Part shown: positions 28,587 to 38,309 of the stretch, piece by piece
Layout of the letters: each line of letters opens with the position of its first letter
Position numbering within the stretch: the stretch's first letter is position 1
Assembly: GCF_023703795.1 (NCBI RefSeq)
Contig: NZ_CP098518.1
Location: forward strand, 1,116,001-1,180,000
Source of the DNA: Haloplanus sp. HW8-1
Lineage (GTDB): Archaea > Halobacteriota > Halobacteria > Halobacteriales > Haloferacaceae
Length of the DNA: 64,000 nt
Direction: 5' to 3'
Program-made: the position numbers and the translations under genes
The notes under the pieces: model-generated
The model's database searches: none
Told to the model about the DNA's origin: nothing
Seen by the model: only the letters and a program-made list of their open reading frames with translations

Positions 28587-29798
28587 TTGAGCGTGGCGGG
28601 AGTCGTCTTCTGGGCGCTCGTCGTGCTGGCGACACTCACCAGCCTCGCCACGGCGTGGGCGCTCGGTGCCAACAGTAACTCCCCGCCGTTCGCACCGGCG
28701 ATCGGTGCCAACGCCATCTCGACGATGCGGGCGGCCTTCCTCATCGGCATCCTGGCTGCGCTCGGCGCACTCACCCAGGGCGGAGCGATCTCCGCGACCA
28801 TCGGAGCGGGGCTCATCGACGGTGTCCAGATCACGTCGCTGGCGGCGACGGCGGGCCTGCTGACCGCGACCGGGTTCATGGTCTTCGGCGTCTACACCGG
28901 CTATCCGGTACCGGCGGCGTTCGCGACGACCGGGGCGATGGTCGGCGTCGGACTCTCGCTGGGCGGCGACCCCGCCATCGACACCTACCGCCGTATCGCG
29001 CTCTTCTGGGCGCTCGTCCCCCCGGTCTCGGGCGGGCTCGCCTATCTCACCGCCACCCTTCTCCGACGCGACGACATTCCGGAAACCGTCGGCGTCCCGT
29101 TGCTCGCGGCGGTCGTCGGGGGTATCGTCGCCAACGTCCAACTGGGGATCCTCCCCTCGCCGCCCGACGCAACCCAGAGTTCCGTCGCGGGGTTCATCGC
29201 CCGACGGATCGAGACGCCGGGGATCGGTGGGATCGACCCGCTAGTGATCCTCGTGACGCTTTTCGCCGCCGCGGCGGGGTTCCAGTTCATCCGCCGACGA
29301 ACCCAGGCCTCGGCCGAGGTCGGGATCCGGACGTTCCTCGTGATCCTCGGGAGCGTCGTCGCGTTCTCCAGTGGCGGCAGTCAGGTCGGCCTGGCGACCG
29401 GACCGCTCGAAAACCTCTACGGGACCGAACTCGGCCTCCCAGGGATCGTCCTGCTGGCGCTCGGCGCGACCGGCATCCTCGCGGGCGCGTGGATGGGCGC
29501 GCCGAAACTGCTGCAGGCGACCTCCCGCGAGTACGCACAGTTGGGGGCCAGACGCTCGATCGCTGCACTGGTTCCCGGGTTCATCATCGCCCAACTGGCC
29601 ATCGCACTGGGGATCCCGATTTCGTTCAACAACATCATCATCTCCGGCGTCATCGGCGGCGGACTCGCCGGCGGCTCGGCGGGCGTCTCACGCCGGAAGA
29701 TCGGCGTGACCCTGGCGTTCTGGCTCATCACGCTCGTCGCCTCCATCGCGATCGGGTTCGGGCTCTACAGGGCCTTCGCCGCGGTGCTGGGCGGCTGA
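28587..29798 (+). CDS. Second PiT-like anion permease
   Basis: A membrane protein of about 403 residues related to the upstream permease. The N-terminal motif reads LGANSNSPPFAPAIGANAI; the second half has FSSGGSQVGLATGPLENLYG in place of a standard PiT signature, then a FNNIIISGVIGGGLAGGSAG segment near the end. The start is a non-ATG codon: TTG 28587, 5 bases after GGAGGG, or GTG 28593. Tandem PiT genes are seen in haloarchaea, and this one may form a paired or alternative transporter. Substrate is not certain. Confidence 0.8.
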   Translation: MSVAGVVFWALVVLATLTSLATAWALGANSNSPPFAPAIGANAISTMRAAFLIGILAALGALTQGGAISATIGAGLIDGVQITSLAATAGLLTATGFMVFGVYTGYPVPAAFATTGAMVGVGLSLGGDPAIDTYRRIALFWALVPPVSGGLAYLTATLLRRDDIPETVGVPLLAAVVGGIVANVQLGILPSPPDATQSSVAGFIARRIETPGIGGIDPLVILVTLFAAAAGFQFIRRRTQASAEVGIRTFLVILGSVVAFSSGGSQVGLATGPLENLYGTELGLPGIVLLALGATGILAGAWMGAPKLLQATSREYAQLGARRSIAALVPGFIIAQLAIALGIPISFNNIIISGVIGGGLAGGSAGVSRRKIGVTLAFWLITLVASIAIGFGLYRAFAAVLGG

Positions 29799-29808
29799 TG
29801 AGCGCCGG

Positions 29809-30240
29809 TTAGCGCACGACGGTCACGGTCACGGGGGCCTCGCCGACGACGCTCGTCGCCACGGTTCCGAGCAGCCGGCGAGCGATATCGCCTCGCTCGC
29901 CGCCGTGACCTCCCATCACGACGTGGTCGACGTCGTTGGCGGCGACGTATCCGAGGATGGCCTCGGCCGGGTCGCCGGTTTCCACCGCCGTCTCGATCGT
30001 CCGGTCGACCTCGGCTGCCCGTGCCTTCGCTCGTTCGACGACGCGGTCGGCCCGATCGCGTGCGCTCTCGCGGCGATCCTCGCCTGGTTCGAGAACCCCG
30101 CCCTCGCTCATCGCCGCGTCGATCGGTGTCACCACGTTCAGGACGGTCACCCGACAGTCGAAGTGTTCGAGCGCCTGCGCGAGTGCCTCGTCCGACAGCG
30201 GCGATCCGTCGAGCGGGACGAGGACGTGCGATGGCGCCAT
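29809..30240 (-). CDS. Universal stress protein UspA
   Basis: A 143-residue soluble UspA-fold protein. It begins HVLVPLDGSPLSDEAL and ends with an ATP-binding-type motif (GGHGGERGDIARRLLGTVA then VVGEAPVTVTVVR), in which the G-2x-G-9x-G/S pattern is close to canonical. It probably binds ATP and dimerises. The gene is convergent with the second PiT permease, 10 bp apart, and is monocistronic as far as can be seen. Confidence 0.9.
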   Translation of the reverse strand: MAPSHVLVPLDGSPLSDEALAQALEHFDCRVTVLNVVTPIDAAMSEGGVLEPGEDRRESARDRADRVVERAKARAAEVDRTIETAVETGDPAEAILGYVAANDVDHVVMGGHGGERGDIARRLLGTVATSVVGEAPVTVTVVR

Positions 30241-30353
30241 AGCACACCTTGGCCCCCATCATACATATCGACGGTGGTCCGTCGACGCGCGGGTGGCGAC
30301 GATGCGACGCCGACCGACCCCGCGACGTCGGGACACGCCAGACGCCGTCCGCA

Positions 30354-31351
30354 TCACTCGTTTTCGTCGTCCGCAGGGCCCCGTATCTCCGTCTCCTCCG
30401 AGAGGTTGAGTTCGGCAACGAGACGAGCGGTCATGACTCGGTCGACGATCGCGAGCAGTTGCCTGTCGTCGGCCGTGTAGTCCGCGAAGATGCCGAGGGG
30501 GACTTCGCCACCGTCCATCCCGCGGTGGCCGCCGCCGCTGCCGACATCGGGAAACGCGCCGTCGAGCACGTTACCGATGTGGATCCGCGAATCGGTCGAC
30601 CGGGCGGAGAGTTGGATGCCGTCCTCGACGATGCCGAATACGATCGCCGTCTCGACGCCCTCCAGTGTCGCGAGGTAGTCGGCCGCCTGGGGCAAGGCGT
30701 CACGCTCGCTCGTCCGACCGATCCCCGAGATGAGGACCGACCCCCGCACGGTCCGGTTCGTGATCGCCTCCGCGATCGCATCGACGGTCGCACCGGTGAC
30801 CGACGGGTTCGAGAGAGTCCGAAGTAACGCGTCGTCCGCGTACTCGTGGAGCCAGCCCGCAGCCTCGTACTCCTCGCTGGTCACGCCGCGGAGGAAGCCG
30901 AGCGTCTCGCGACGGATCGCGAACAGGAGGGCCGTCCCCAGGGCGGCGTCCATCTCGGTCGCTCGCGATGGTCGACGAACCGCGCCGCGATGTCGGCGCT
31001 CGGGTGGTGGTCGATCACGATGTCGACCGGGGTCCCTTCCGGGACCCGATTGTTCGCCCCCGGAACCGCGTGATCGACGAACGCGAGCAGTGACCCCTCC
31101 GCCCGGTCTTGGACGGCTGCGGGCTCGAAGGGTGTCAGGTCGATGTCGAGGAGGTTGACGAACGCCCGGTTCTGCTGGTGCGAGATGTCTCCGCTGTAGA
31201 GGATGTGGTGTTCGTCGATGCCGGCAGCTATCGCGATCCGGCCCAGCGCGAACGCGCTCGCGAGACAGTCCGGATCGGGGTTGTTGTGACAGACGATGGA
31301 GAGTTTCTCGCCGTTCGCGAGCAGTTCTTCGAGCTCCTGTGCAGGAGGCAT
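30354..31351 (-). pseudogene. DHH-family phosphoesterase with a frameshift
   Basis: The first part (31351 to about 30960) has the DHH motifs: HNNPDPDCLASAFAL, the FVDHAVPG segment and IVIDHHPSADI. It then continues in another frame as TEMDAALGTALLFAIRRETL to a normal end at 30354, including the C-terminal GGGHRGMDGGEVPLG of the DHHA1 domain. A single change near 30955-30965 (between VDHRE and TEMDAA) causes the break. The complete protein would be about 330 residues and resembles NrnA-like oligoribonuclease/pAp phosphatases. With only one lesion, a sequencing error or programmed recoding is as possible as true loss. Confidence 0.8.
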
Positions 31352-31823
31352 ACCACACTATTGTGACGAATCTTACAAGCGTCTACTGCCTGGAACGGGC
31401 CGCGAGCGTCGGCGGTCGGGGCTCGCATCGCCCATCTGACCGAACGCGTCGCCTTCGAGGAGCCGAGGTACCGGACCGTCGGACGCTGGCGCGAGCGGTC
31501 GTGGATGGACTGTCGGCGCAGCGGTGGGCATACCGGATCGAGATGACGGGGCAGTTCTGGAGCGACTCGGATCGTTCACCACGATCCGTCACGCAGTGAT
31601 GCGACTCGGCCCGGAACCCGCGGCAGTCGAAGCGGATTTCCCCCAACTCGGCGTCAATTCGACCGAGTTCGGAGAGACGTCCTTCGGCGGCGGCTGACGT
31701 CGGACGGGACGTGTGCGGGCGAAGGGACGACACGGCACACTTTGCATTCGAAAGTTCAGGACATCGATAGCCGAACCTCCGAAAGCACAACCCAACTGAA
31801 CGTGGGGCCCGTACGTACGAGTA
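31352..31823 (+). other. Intergenic stretch with a gene fragment
   Basis: Between the DHH gene and copA. Bases about 31455-31697 read as haloarchaeal-like protein in two frames: AEVPDRRTLARAVVDGLSAQ, then after a shift near 31515 GAVLERLGSFTTIRHAVMRL to a TGA at 31695-31697. This is a decayed fragment of an unrecognised gene. The last 120 bp before copA are AT-richer (ttgcattcgaaagttc near 31742) and probably hold its promoter. Confidence 0.4.
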
Positions 31824-34550
31824 ATGAGTGAGCGAACGAGCCAGATCGATATTCAGGGGATGAGTTGCGCGAACTGTTCGCAAACCATCTCCGACGCCGT
31901 CAAGTCACTCGACGGCGTCTCGGAGGCGAACGTCAACTTCGCCACCGACGAGGGATCGATCGCGTACGATCCCGAGGAGGTCTCGCTGGGCGAGATATAC
32001 GACGTGATCGGAGAAGCAGGCTACTCACCAGTGACCGAGTCGGTCACGATTGGGGTCACCGACATGTCGTGTGCGAACTGCTCTGAGACGATCCAGGACG
32101 CACTCGAACGGACACCGGGCGTCGTCGACGCAGACGCCAACTTCGCGACCGACGAAGCACAGGTGACGTACAATCCGGCCGAGGCGACCCCGGGGGAGTT
32201 CTACGACGCCATCGAAGACGCAGGCTACTCGCCCGTCCGCGAGGACGCCGAGACCGACGACGGCCCGGAGGGCGATGCCCGGGAGACTGCCCGACAGGAC
32301 GAGATCCGTCGGCAACTCCGGCTGACACTGTTCGGCGCCGTACTGTCGCTACCCCTCCTGGTGTTCATGGCCGCCCACCTACTGTCGCTCGGCCTCGTCG
32401 GAGACGAACTCTTCGGCATTCCGTCCGGCTGGGTCGCGTTCGCGCTGGCGACGCCCGTCCAGGTGGTGCTCGGCCGACCGTTCTACCGGAACTCCTACAC
32501 GGCGCTCGTCACCAACGGCCGCGCCAACATGGACGTCCTGATCGCGCTGGGCTCGACGACCGCGTACGTCTACTCCGTGGCGGTCCTGCTGGGGTTAATC
32601 GCCGGCGGGCTCTACTTCGATACGGCAGCGTTCATCCTCGTTTTCATCACGCTCGGAAACTACCTCGAGGCCCGTTCGAAGGGTCAGGCCGGCGAGGCAC
32701 TCCGGAAACTCCTCGAGATGGAGGCCGATACGGCCACCATCGTCGACGCGGATGGCAACGAGAAAGAGGTATCTCTCGACGACGTCCAGGTCGGCGACCG
32801 GATGAAGGTCCGCCCCGGCGAGCGGATCCCGACCGACGGCGTCGTCGTCGACGGCCAGTCGGCGGTCGACGAGTCGATGGTGACCGGCGAGTCCGTCCCC
32901 GTGGAGAAAGCGGCGGGCGACGAGGTGGTCGGGTCGACGATCAACGAGAACGGCGTCCTCGTCGTCGAGGCGACGAAGGTCGGGACGGACACGGCACTCC
33001 AGCAGATCGTACGGACGGTGAAAGAAGCGCAGTCCCGCCAGCCCGACATCCAGAACCTCGCGGACCGCATCTCCGCGTACTTCGTCCCCGCAGTCATCGC
33101 GAACGCCGTCCTCTGGAGCGTCGTCTGGTACCTCTTCCCTGCAACCCTCGCGGGATTCGTCGACGCGCTCCCGCTGTGGGGCCTCGTCGCCGGTGGCCCC
33201 GTCGCCGGCGGCGTCTCGGTCTTCGAGTTCGCGGTCATCGTGTTCGCCTCGTCGGTGCTGATCGCCTGTCCCTGTGCGCTGGGCTTGGCGACGCCCGCCG
33301 CGACGATGGTCGGGACGACCCTCGGTGCCCAGAACGGCGTCCTATTCAAGGGCGGTGACGTCCTCGAACGCGCCAAAGACGTCGACACCGTCGTCTTCGA
33401 CAAGACGGGGACGCTGACGAAAGGCGAGATGGAACTCACCGACGTGATCGTGTTCGATGACGACGAGCCGCCGGTCGCCGACGGTGGTGGCTCCGTTACC
33501 GATGGAGGCCAGCTGACCGTCAGCGAGCGGTTCAGCGAGGAGGACGTGCTTCGGTTCGCGGCCACCGCCGAGAGCGCCAGCGAACACCCCCTCGCCCGGG
33601 CGATCGTGGAGGGGGCCGAAGCCCGCGGCATCGACGTGACCGACCCCGACGACTTCGAGAACGTTCCCGGCCAAGGCGTCAAAGCGGCCGTCGACGCCGA
33701 GTTCGGCGGAGGTCCGTCGGACTGGCCCGACGGTGGCGTCGAGATACTGGTCGGCAACCGGACCTTCCTGCGTGAGAACGGGATCGACCCCGCGCCCGCC
33801 GAGGAGACGATGGAGCGCCTCGAACGCGAGGGCAAGACCGCGATGCTGGTCGGGGTGCGCGGCGTGGAGAGCGAGCACCGCGCGGCGAGCGATGCCCAAC
33901 CGGGATCGGCGGGCGAACTCGTGGGCGTGGTCGCGAACGCCGACACGGTCAAGGAGAGTGCGAAAGACGCCATCGACCAACTGCAGGAGCGCGGCGCCGA
34001 CGTGATGATGATCACCGGCGACAACGAGCGCACCGCCCGCGCCGTCGCCGAACGGGTCGGGATCGCCCCCGAGAACGTCCGTGCGGGAGTGCTTCCAGAG
34101 GACAAGTCGGCCGCCGTGGAAGCCATTCAGGACGGTGGTGAGCGATCCGCGTCGGACCGGCGCCTCCACGGTGGTCGAAAGGTGATGATGGTGGGCGACG
34201 GCGTCAACGACGCCCCCGCGCTCGCGGTCGCCTACGTCGGTACGGCCATCGGGTCGGGCACGGACGTCGCCATCGAGGCCGCGGACGTCACCCTGATGCG
34301 TGACGACCCGGTGGACGTCGTGAAGGCGATCCGCATCTCGGACGCGACGCTCACGAAGATCAAGCAGAACCTCGTGTGGGCGCTCGGCTACAACACGGCG
34401 ATGATCCCGCTGGCCTCGCTCGGCCTGCTCCAGCCCGTGCTCGCCGCCGGCGCGATGGCGTTCTCGTCGGTGTCGGTGCTGTCGAACAGCCTGCTGTTCC
34501 GTCGGTACACCCCCGATCACGACTACACGCTGCTCGACCGCTTCCGCTGA
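31824..34550 (+). CDS. copA: Copper-transporting P1B-type ATPase
   Basis: A 908-residue heavy-metal ATPase that exports Cu(I) across the cytoplasmic membrane. Two N-terminal HMA domains have metal-binding GMSCANC (about 12-18) and DMSCANC (about 78-84). The transmembrane CPC motif (ACPCALG) is near 481-483, the phosphorylated DKTGT near 526, the HP motif in ASEHPLA, and GDGVNDAP near 791. The actuator TGES is in [10 protein letters not shown]. Acidic, glycine-rich inserts between the P and N domains are usual in halophiles. No copper regulator or chaperone gene is adjacent. Confidence 0.96.
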   Translation: MSERTSQIDIQGMSCANCSQTISDAVKSLDGVSEANVNFATDEGSIAYDPEEVSLGEIYDVIGEAGYSPVTESVTIGVTDMSCANCSETIQDALERTPGVVDADANFATDEAQVTYNPAEATPGEFYDAIEDAGYSPVREDAETDDGPEGDARETARQDEIRRQLRLTLFGAVLSLPLLVFMAAHLLSLGLVGDELFGIPSGWVAFALATPVQVVLGRPFYRNSYTALVTNGRANMDVLIALGSTTAYVYSVAVLLGLIAGGLYFDTAAFILVFITLGNYLEARSKGQAGEALRKLLEMEADTATIVDADGNEKEVSLDDVQVGDRMKVRPGERIPTDGVVVDGQSAVDESMVTGESVPVEKAAGDEVVGSTINENGVLVVEATKVGTDTALQQIVRTVKEAQSRQPDIQNLADRISAYFVPAVIANAVLWSVVWYLFPATLAGFVDALPLWGLVAGGPVAGGVSVFEFAVIVFASSVLIACPCALGLATPAATMVGTTLGAQNGVLFKGGDVLERAKDVDTVVFDKTGTLTKGEMELTDVIVFDDDEPPVADGGGSVTDGGQLTVSERFSEEDVLRFAATAESASEHPLARAIVEGAEARGIDVTDPDDFENVPGQGVKAAVDAEFGGGPSDWPDGGVEILVGNRTFLRENGIDPAPAEETMERLEREGKTAMLVGVRGVESEHRAASDAQPGSAGELVGVVANADTVKESAKDAIDQLQERGADVMMITGDNERTARAVAERVGIAPENVRAGVLPEDKSAAVEAIQDGGERSASDRRLHGGRKVMMVGDGVNDAPALAVAYVGTAIGSGTDVAIEAADVTLMRDDPVDVVKAIRISDATLTKIKQNLVWALGYNTAMIPLASLGLLQPVLAAGAMAFSSVSVLSNSLLFRRYTPDHDYTLLDRFR

Positions 34551-34708
34551 ACGCCTCTCACTTCGACGGCATCTCCCACACGACCGACGGTGTCTCGTAC
34601 ATCGGGTGGTGACACAGTCCGCGTCGACGACTCCCTGGATGACGCGCTGACCAGCCGCTCTTTCGCGACGAGGCCGGCATCGACGTCGACGGATCCAGGG
34701 GACCGTCC

Positions 34709-34870
34709 GTGGTTGAACTCCTCTTTATCGGAATTGGAGCGATTTGTGAGGGGACCACTCTCGATACATAGACGTTTTCAGCGACACTCATCCAAACAAC
34801 ACTCGTCTCCGCTGGACTGATTCTGATTTTTGCGTTCTCTTATGCTCGATCCCGAACAACAGATGTATGA
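34709..34870 (+). pseudogene. Small membrane protein remnant
   Basis: Reading from GTG 34709 gives VVELLFIGIGAICEGTTLDT, an in-frame TAG, then TFSATLIQTTLVSAGLILIF and a basic end with a stop at 34868-34870. Both halves are hydrophobic and in one frame, so one stop mutation has probably broken a small two-helix membrane protein. The rest of the 34551-35018 interval shows nothing convincing. Confidence 0.38.
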
Positions 34871-35018
34871 CGGAATCACTCGCGGCGTCAAGACCTCCGT
34901 GGGGAGCGAGCGGAATCCGACTGTCCCATATCGAGAAGCACCTCGATCGGACTGAAAATCGAGACCGGTCGTCTCAGTGCATAGACAACGGAGTGTAGAT
35001 GAGTCCTGCCCATCCCCC

Positions 35019-36437
35019 TTATGGAGACATCACGATCTCGAACCGTGCCCCGCCATCGGGCCCATCCGTCACAGACACCGTCCACCCGTGGGCCTCCACG
35101 ATCCGTTTTGCGATGGTTAGTCCGAAGCCGGTGCCATCACTCATCAAAGAGTGGCCCGGTTCGAAAATCTCGTCACGCCTGTCTACGGGAATCCCTGACC
35201 CATCGTCTTCGACGTAGATGGTGTCTTCATCGACACGCCCAACACGAACGGTCACGTCCGTGCCACCGTGTTCGACAGCGTTTCGGAGCAGGTTCTCGAA
35301 GACGTGTTGTAACCGGTCGCGGTCGCCCTGGAAGGTCACTTCATCAGCTATCTCGAGGGTCGCCTCGTCCGTGTCTACCATTCCCCAACAGTTCCCGACG
35401 AGATCGATCAAACTGACCGACTCCGTTTCGTCTATCGTGTCACCCTGCCGGGCGAGCGTCAACGTGTCCATGACGATGGCCTCCATCCGGTCGAGCGCTT
35501 GTACGAGTGGACCGAGGTGTTCGCTTTCCGTTTGTTCATCGAGGATCGTTGCGCGGCCCTGTGCGACGTTGAGCGGATTGCGAACGTCGTGTGAGATGAC
35601 ACTTGCAAACTCGTCGAGGCGCTCGTTTTGACGACGGAGCTGTCGCGCCCGCTCAACGCGTTCGGTGACGTTTCGGGTGATTCCCACGAGACGGGATATT
35701 TCCCCGTCAGTAGTAACTGGCGCGAGGTTCGTCTGCCAGATGCGTGCTTCTTCGTCGATTTCTAGCTCCTCCTGATACGAGATCGGCTCACCAGCCTTGA
35801 CACAGCGGTGATAGTTCGCTTCCAGTTCCACTCCCCGTTCCGCACCGAACACCTCGCGTGGTGTCCGTCCACGAACCTGTTCGGTGGTGATTCCAGTCTG
35901 TCGCTCGTATGCCGGACTGAGGCGGTCGAACCGGAACGTGATGTCGCCCGACGCGTCGACGTCGATGAAGAAAATCGCGTCGTCTGCATTGTTTAGAAGG
36001 GCTTTGTACTCTCTGGCGAGTTCTTGCAGTTCGTGTTCCTGTCCTTTCCGCTCGGTGATATCCCGGCTGTTGAGTAGAATGCCGTCGATGACAGGGTCGT
36101 CGAGCCGATTCCGCATTGTTGCCTCGATCCAGCACCAGGTGCCATCGGCGTGTTTGAATCGGACTTCGACGGTCCGGGATTCGTTCGGGGTTTCCACAAC
36201 CGCCTCGACCGCGTCGGCGTTTCGCTCCCGGTCGTCAGGATGTACGTATTCGTATCCGGTACTCCCGACTATTTCCTCCGGATCGTAGCCGAGAACTCGG
36301 GTGACTGCGGGGCTTACGTACGTTATCGTTCCGTCTGTGTCGATGATCGTGGCGACATCGTTGGACTCTTCGACGAGCCTCCGATACCGCTCTGCCCGAT
36401 TCTTTCTCCGTTTTTTCGAAGTCTCAGCGTCTTCCAT
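35019..36437 (-). CDS. PAS-domain sensor histidine kinase
   Basis: A soluble 472-residue kinase with two PAS domains (about 15-130 and 135-260) and no membrane segments. The first has the HPDDR and W-x-E-A-T-M-R-N pattern, the second the sequence GITTEQVRGRTPREVFG. The phosphoacceptor is VISHDVRNPLN (His about 283), followed by the ATPase boxes (NLLRNAVEHGG, VEDDGSGIP and SDGTGFGLTIAKRIV). It is probably cytosolic and sensory, with an unknown cue. Standing alone and with no response regulator nearby, its partner cannot be inferred. Confidence 0.92.
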   Translation of the reverse strand: MEDAETSKKRRKNRAERYRRLVEESNDVATIIDTDGTITYVSPAVTRVLGYDPEEIVGSTGYEYVHPDDRERNADAVEAVVETPNESRTVEVRFKHADGTWCWIEATMRNRLDDPVIDGILLNSRDITERKGQEHELQELAREYKALLNNADDAIFFIDVDASGDITFRFDRLSPAYERQTGITTEQVRGRTPREVFGAERGVELEANYHRCVKAGEPISYQEELEIDEEARIWQTNLAPVTTDGEISRLVGITRNVTERVERARQLRRQNERLDEFASVISHDVRNPLNVAQGRATILDEQTESEHLGPLVQALDRMEAIVMDTLTLARQGDTIDETESVSLIDLVGNCWGMVDTDEATLEIADEVTFQGDRDRLQHVFENLLRNAVEHGGTDVTVRVGRVDEDTIYVEDDGSGIPVDRRDEIFEPGHSLMSDGTGFGLTIAKRIVEAHGWTVSVTDGPDGGARFEIVMSP

Positions 36438-36755
36438 TGGTGTCTCTTGGTGTGGAGGGTATAATAATGCCCAATATCAGCTATCCGGTATTCTCCACTC
36501 ACGCATCAAAACTCATAGACTGCGCGGACTGTGCCCCTCGGATGATATAGATCCGACACACCGAGGATACCTCCGGCTGAGACGCCGAAATCAAACCGCG
36601 ACGGCGACCCTCGAGACGGCCGGTTGCGACTGGTCATCTCGATACGTCCGATCGAATTCGACGGTTGGACGCCAATCGTTTTCCCCCACACTTCCCTCCA
36701 CTGAGTCGTACCGATCGCCGGGTGCGTCACCGGCCGTGTGTACAGACAGTCACGT

Positions 36756-37043
36756 ATGCCACTCGCTCAACTCCTCGAACAGTACGTCAGTCTCGGGATT
36801 CTCGTTCTCGCTGCAGGCCTGAGTATACTCAGTTTCCTCGCGTGGCGACGGGAACGTGATAGTCGTATGCGAACCGTCACACTCGGGTACGCGATGTTCG
36901 CCGCCTACGGGCTCATCGTGTTTCTCGAATACCCGTTGCTTCCGTATTTTCCGTACGCCACCCTCGAATTGCTCGAACACGGGAGTGCAATGCTCATCCT
37001 CGGTGGGCTCTTGACCTTCTTTATCACTTTGACGCGAGACTGA
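36756..37043 (+). CDS. Small three-helix membrane protein
   Basis: About 95 residues from ATG 36756 (MPLAQLLEQYV); the ATG 18 bp upstream is less likely. Three hydrophobic segments are visible (SLGILVLAAGLSILSFLAW, LGYAMFAAYGLIVFLEY and SAMLILGGLLTFFITL). It ends 3 bp before the winged-helix regulator gene, so the two are one operon. The regulator probably controls, or is controlled by, this membrane protein. No family name assigned. Confidence 0.72.
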   Translation: MPLAQLLEQYVSLGILVLAAGLSILSFLAWRRERDSRMRTVTLGYAMFAAYGLIVFLEYPLLPYFPYATLELLEHGSAMLILGGLLTFFITLTRD

Positions 37044-37046
37044 GCA

Positions 37047-37568
37047 ATGTCGGACCCGGACCTCGAACTGGCCTCTCGACGAGAAATCTACCAGCGGATA
37101 GCCGACACGCCGGGCGTTCACTTTCGCGCGCTGCTCGACGAACTCGAGTACGCCCAAGGGACGCTCCAGTACCACCTCCGGTGGCTCGCCGACGAGGAGG
37201 TCATCGAGGTCTCGGACGACGGCAAGTACACGCGATACTATCCGGCTACCGAGTTCGACGAAGTCGATCGAGTCGTGATGAACGCATTGCGACGGGAGTA
37301 CAGTCGCCGCATCCTCGCACATCTTCTTATGGACGGTCCGCTCTCGACAACCGAGCTCAGCGACCGCTTGGACAAGGCACAGTCGACAGCCTCGTGGCAC
37401 CTCTCGAAACTCGCCGAGGCCGACCTCGTCACCAAGGAGCGCGACGGCCGGAGTGTCGTCTACGAGGTCAGCGACCCTGACCGGGTCAAATACCTCTACA
37501 CGATTCACCAGCGCTCGTTCACTGACAAAGTCGTCGACCGTCTCTTGGGCCTCTGGGACAGCTACTAG
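37047..37568 (+). CDS. Two-domain winged-helix transcription regulator
   Basis: A 173-residue regulator with two winged-helix domains in tandem. The first (about 1-65) has HFRALLDELEYAQGTLQYHL and a wing YTRYYPA; the second (about 75-150) has STTELSDRLDKAQSTASWHL and a wing GRSVVYEV. This ArsR/MarR-like pairing is common in haloarchaeal regulators. It is co-directional with the small membrane protein 3 bp upstream and converges with the TSP3-protein block. The ligand is unknown. Confidence 0.85.
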   Translation: MSDPDLELASRREIYQRIADTPGVHFRALLDELEYAQGTLQYHLRWLADEEVIEVSDDGKYTRYYPATEFDEVDRVVMNALRREYSRRILAHLLMDGPLSTTELSDRLDKAQSTASWHLSKLAEADLVTKERDGRSVVYEVSDPDRVKYLYTIHQRSFTDKVVDRLLGLWDSY

Positions 37569-37589
37569 CCCGAGGTGGCGCTCGACGGA

Positions 37590-37958
37590 ATTCCCCGATT
37601 GCGGCCGCGTGAATCGTCCCGAAGACGAATCCGGCGTACGCGAACGAGTGGCCCCCACGGGCGCTGGAAGCGTTTTGCGTCAGTAAAGCCCAACACGCCA
37701 CGACGAGCATCAGCAGTGCGCCCGCGCCGGAACCTGTCCGGTGACGACGAACCACGCGACGAGGACGCCGAGCCCGGCGTGTAGCAACGTGACGATCATC
37801 GCGAACGCGGAGGGTTCGACATGGATGCGTTGGGCGGCCTCGTGGAGCACACCGAACGCCTCCGTGTTGTAGGGGATGCCTGTGAGTACGGCCAGGTACA
37901 GCAACCGGTATGTGACGCGCGCGGCACCGCGGTCAAGGAGCCAGACGAGTTGCGACAT
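37590..37958 (-). pseudogene. Membrane protein, frameshifted
   Basis: Frame 1 (37958-37710) reads MSQLVWLLDRGAARVTYRL and a hydrophobic AFAMIVTLLHAGLGVLVAWF, stopping at 37710. In the next frame the sequence continues as GAGALLMLVVACWALLTQ and FAYAGFVFGTIHAAA down to about 37590, so the original was a longer four-helix membrane protein. The break is near 37730-37740. Its ATG overlaps the TAA of the TSP3-repeat gene (TAATG), so the two were coupled. Confidence 0.5.
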
Positions 37959-38233
37959 TACGATGCTCCCGTCGTTTCGACGACATCGGGACAGCCATCC
38001 GCGTCCTGAAACCCGTTCGTCGTTTCCGGTCGTGTCGGACACTTTTCGTCGGGGTCGTTGATCGCGTCCCCATCGTAATCGGCGGGTGCCCGTCTCGTCG
38101 AAACGGTCCGATCGACGAGGTCGCTTTGCTGCTTTTCGGTCGCTTGGGTAGCACGCACGTCCCCGATCTGCAAGATGACAGGAACGGCCGCCACTATAGT
38201 AGCCTTTGTAAGTATTCGCACACCGGATCGCAC
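37958..38233 (-). CDS. TSP3-repeat (calcium-binding type) small protein, 5' end overlapped by a repeat element
   Basis: The 91-residue protein ends with a thrombospondin type-3-like acidic motif (DYDGDAINDPDEKCPTRPE followed by FQDADGCPDVVE), as in OmpA/TSP3 proteins with D-x-D-x-D calcium loops and paired Cys. A hydrophobic segment near residues 11-24 may be a signal anchor, so the acidic part may be extracellular. Its first 13 codons or so lie inside the 84-bp repeat at 38195-38278, so the current start codon was supplied by that element or the true start is lost. It is coupled to the membrane protein downstream. Confidence 0.6.
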   Translation of the reverse strand: MRSGVRILTKATIVAAVPVILQIGDVRATQATEKQQSDLVDRTVSTRRAPADYDGDAINDPDEKCPTRPETTNGFQDADGCPDVVETTGAS

Positions 38234-38278
38234 GCAGTCTGGCGATCAGGTGTGCAAACAGTTCCAAACGCTACGATA
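38195..38278 (-). repeat. 84-bp hairpin repeat, copy 2 (inverted)
   Basis: Reverse complement of the element at 19910-19993 with 5 differences in 84 positions by my alignment, including the same inner palindrome. Outer ends read TATAGTAGCC and, inward from the other side, TATCGTAGCG. It overlaps the start of the TSP3-protein ORF. No obvious target duplication on either side. Confidence 0.85.
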
Positions 38279-38309
38279 GAACGACGATAGCCACGATGGT
38301 GATTCTTGC

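Noticed and set aside
32684-34520. Open frames of 480 and 392 codons antisense to copA
   Set aside because: Serine/threonine/proline or arginine-rich text without motifs; copA has all catalytic motifs in the sense frame.
36750-37658. 302-codon frame antisense to the membrane protein and winged-helix regulator
   Set aside because: Shadow of two genes with clear helices and HTH motifs on the other strand.
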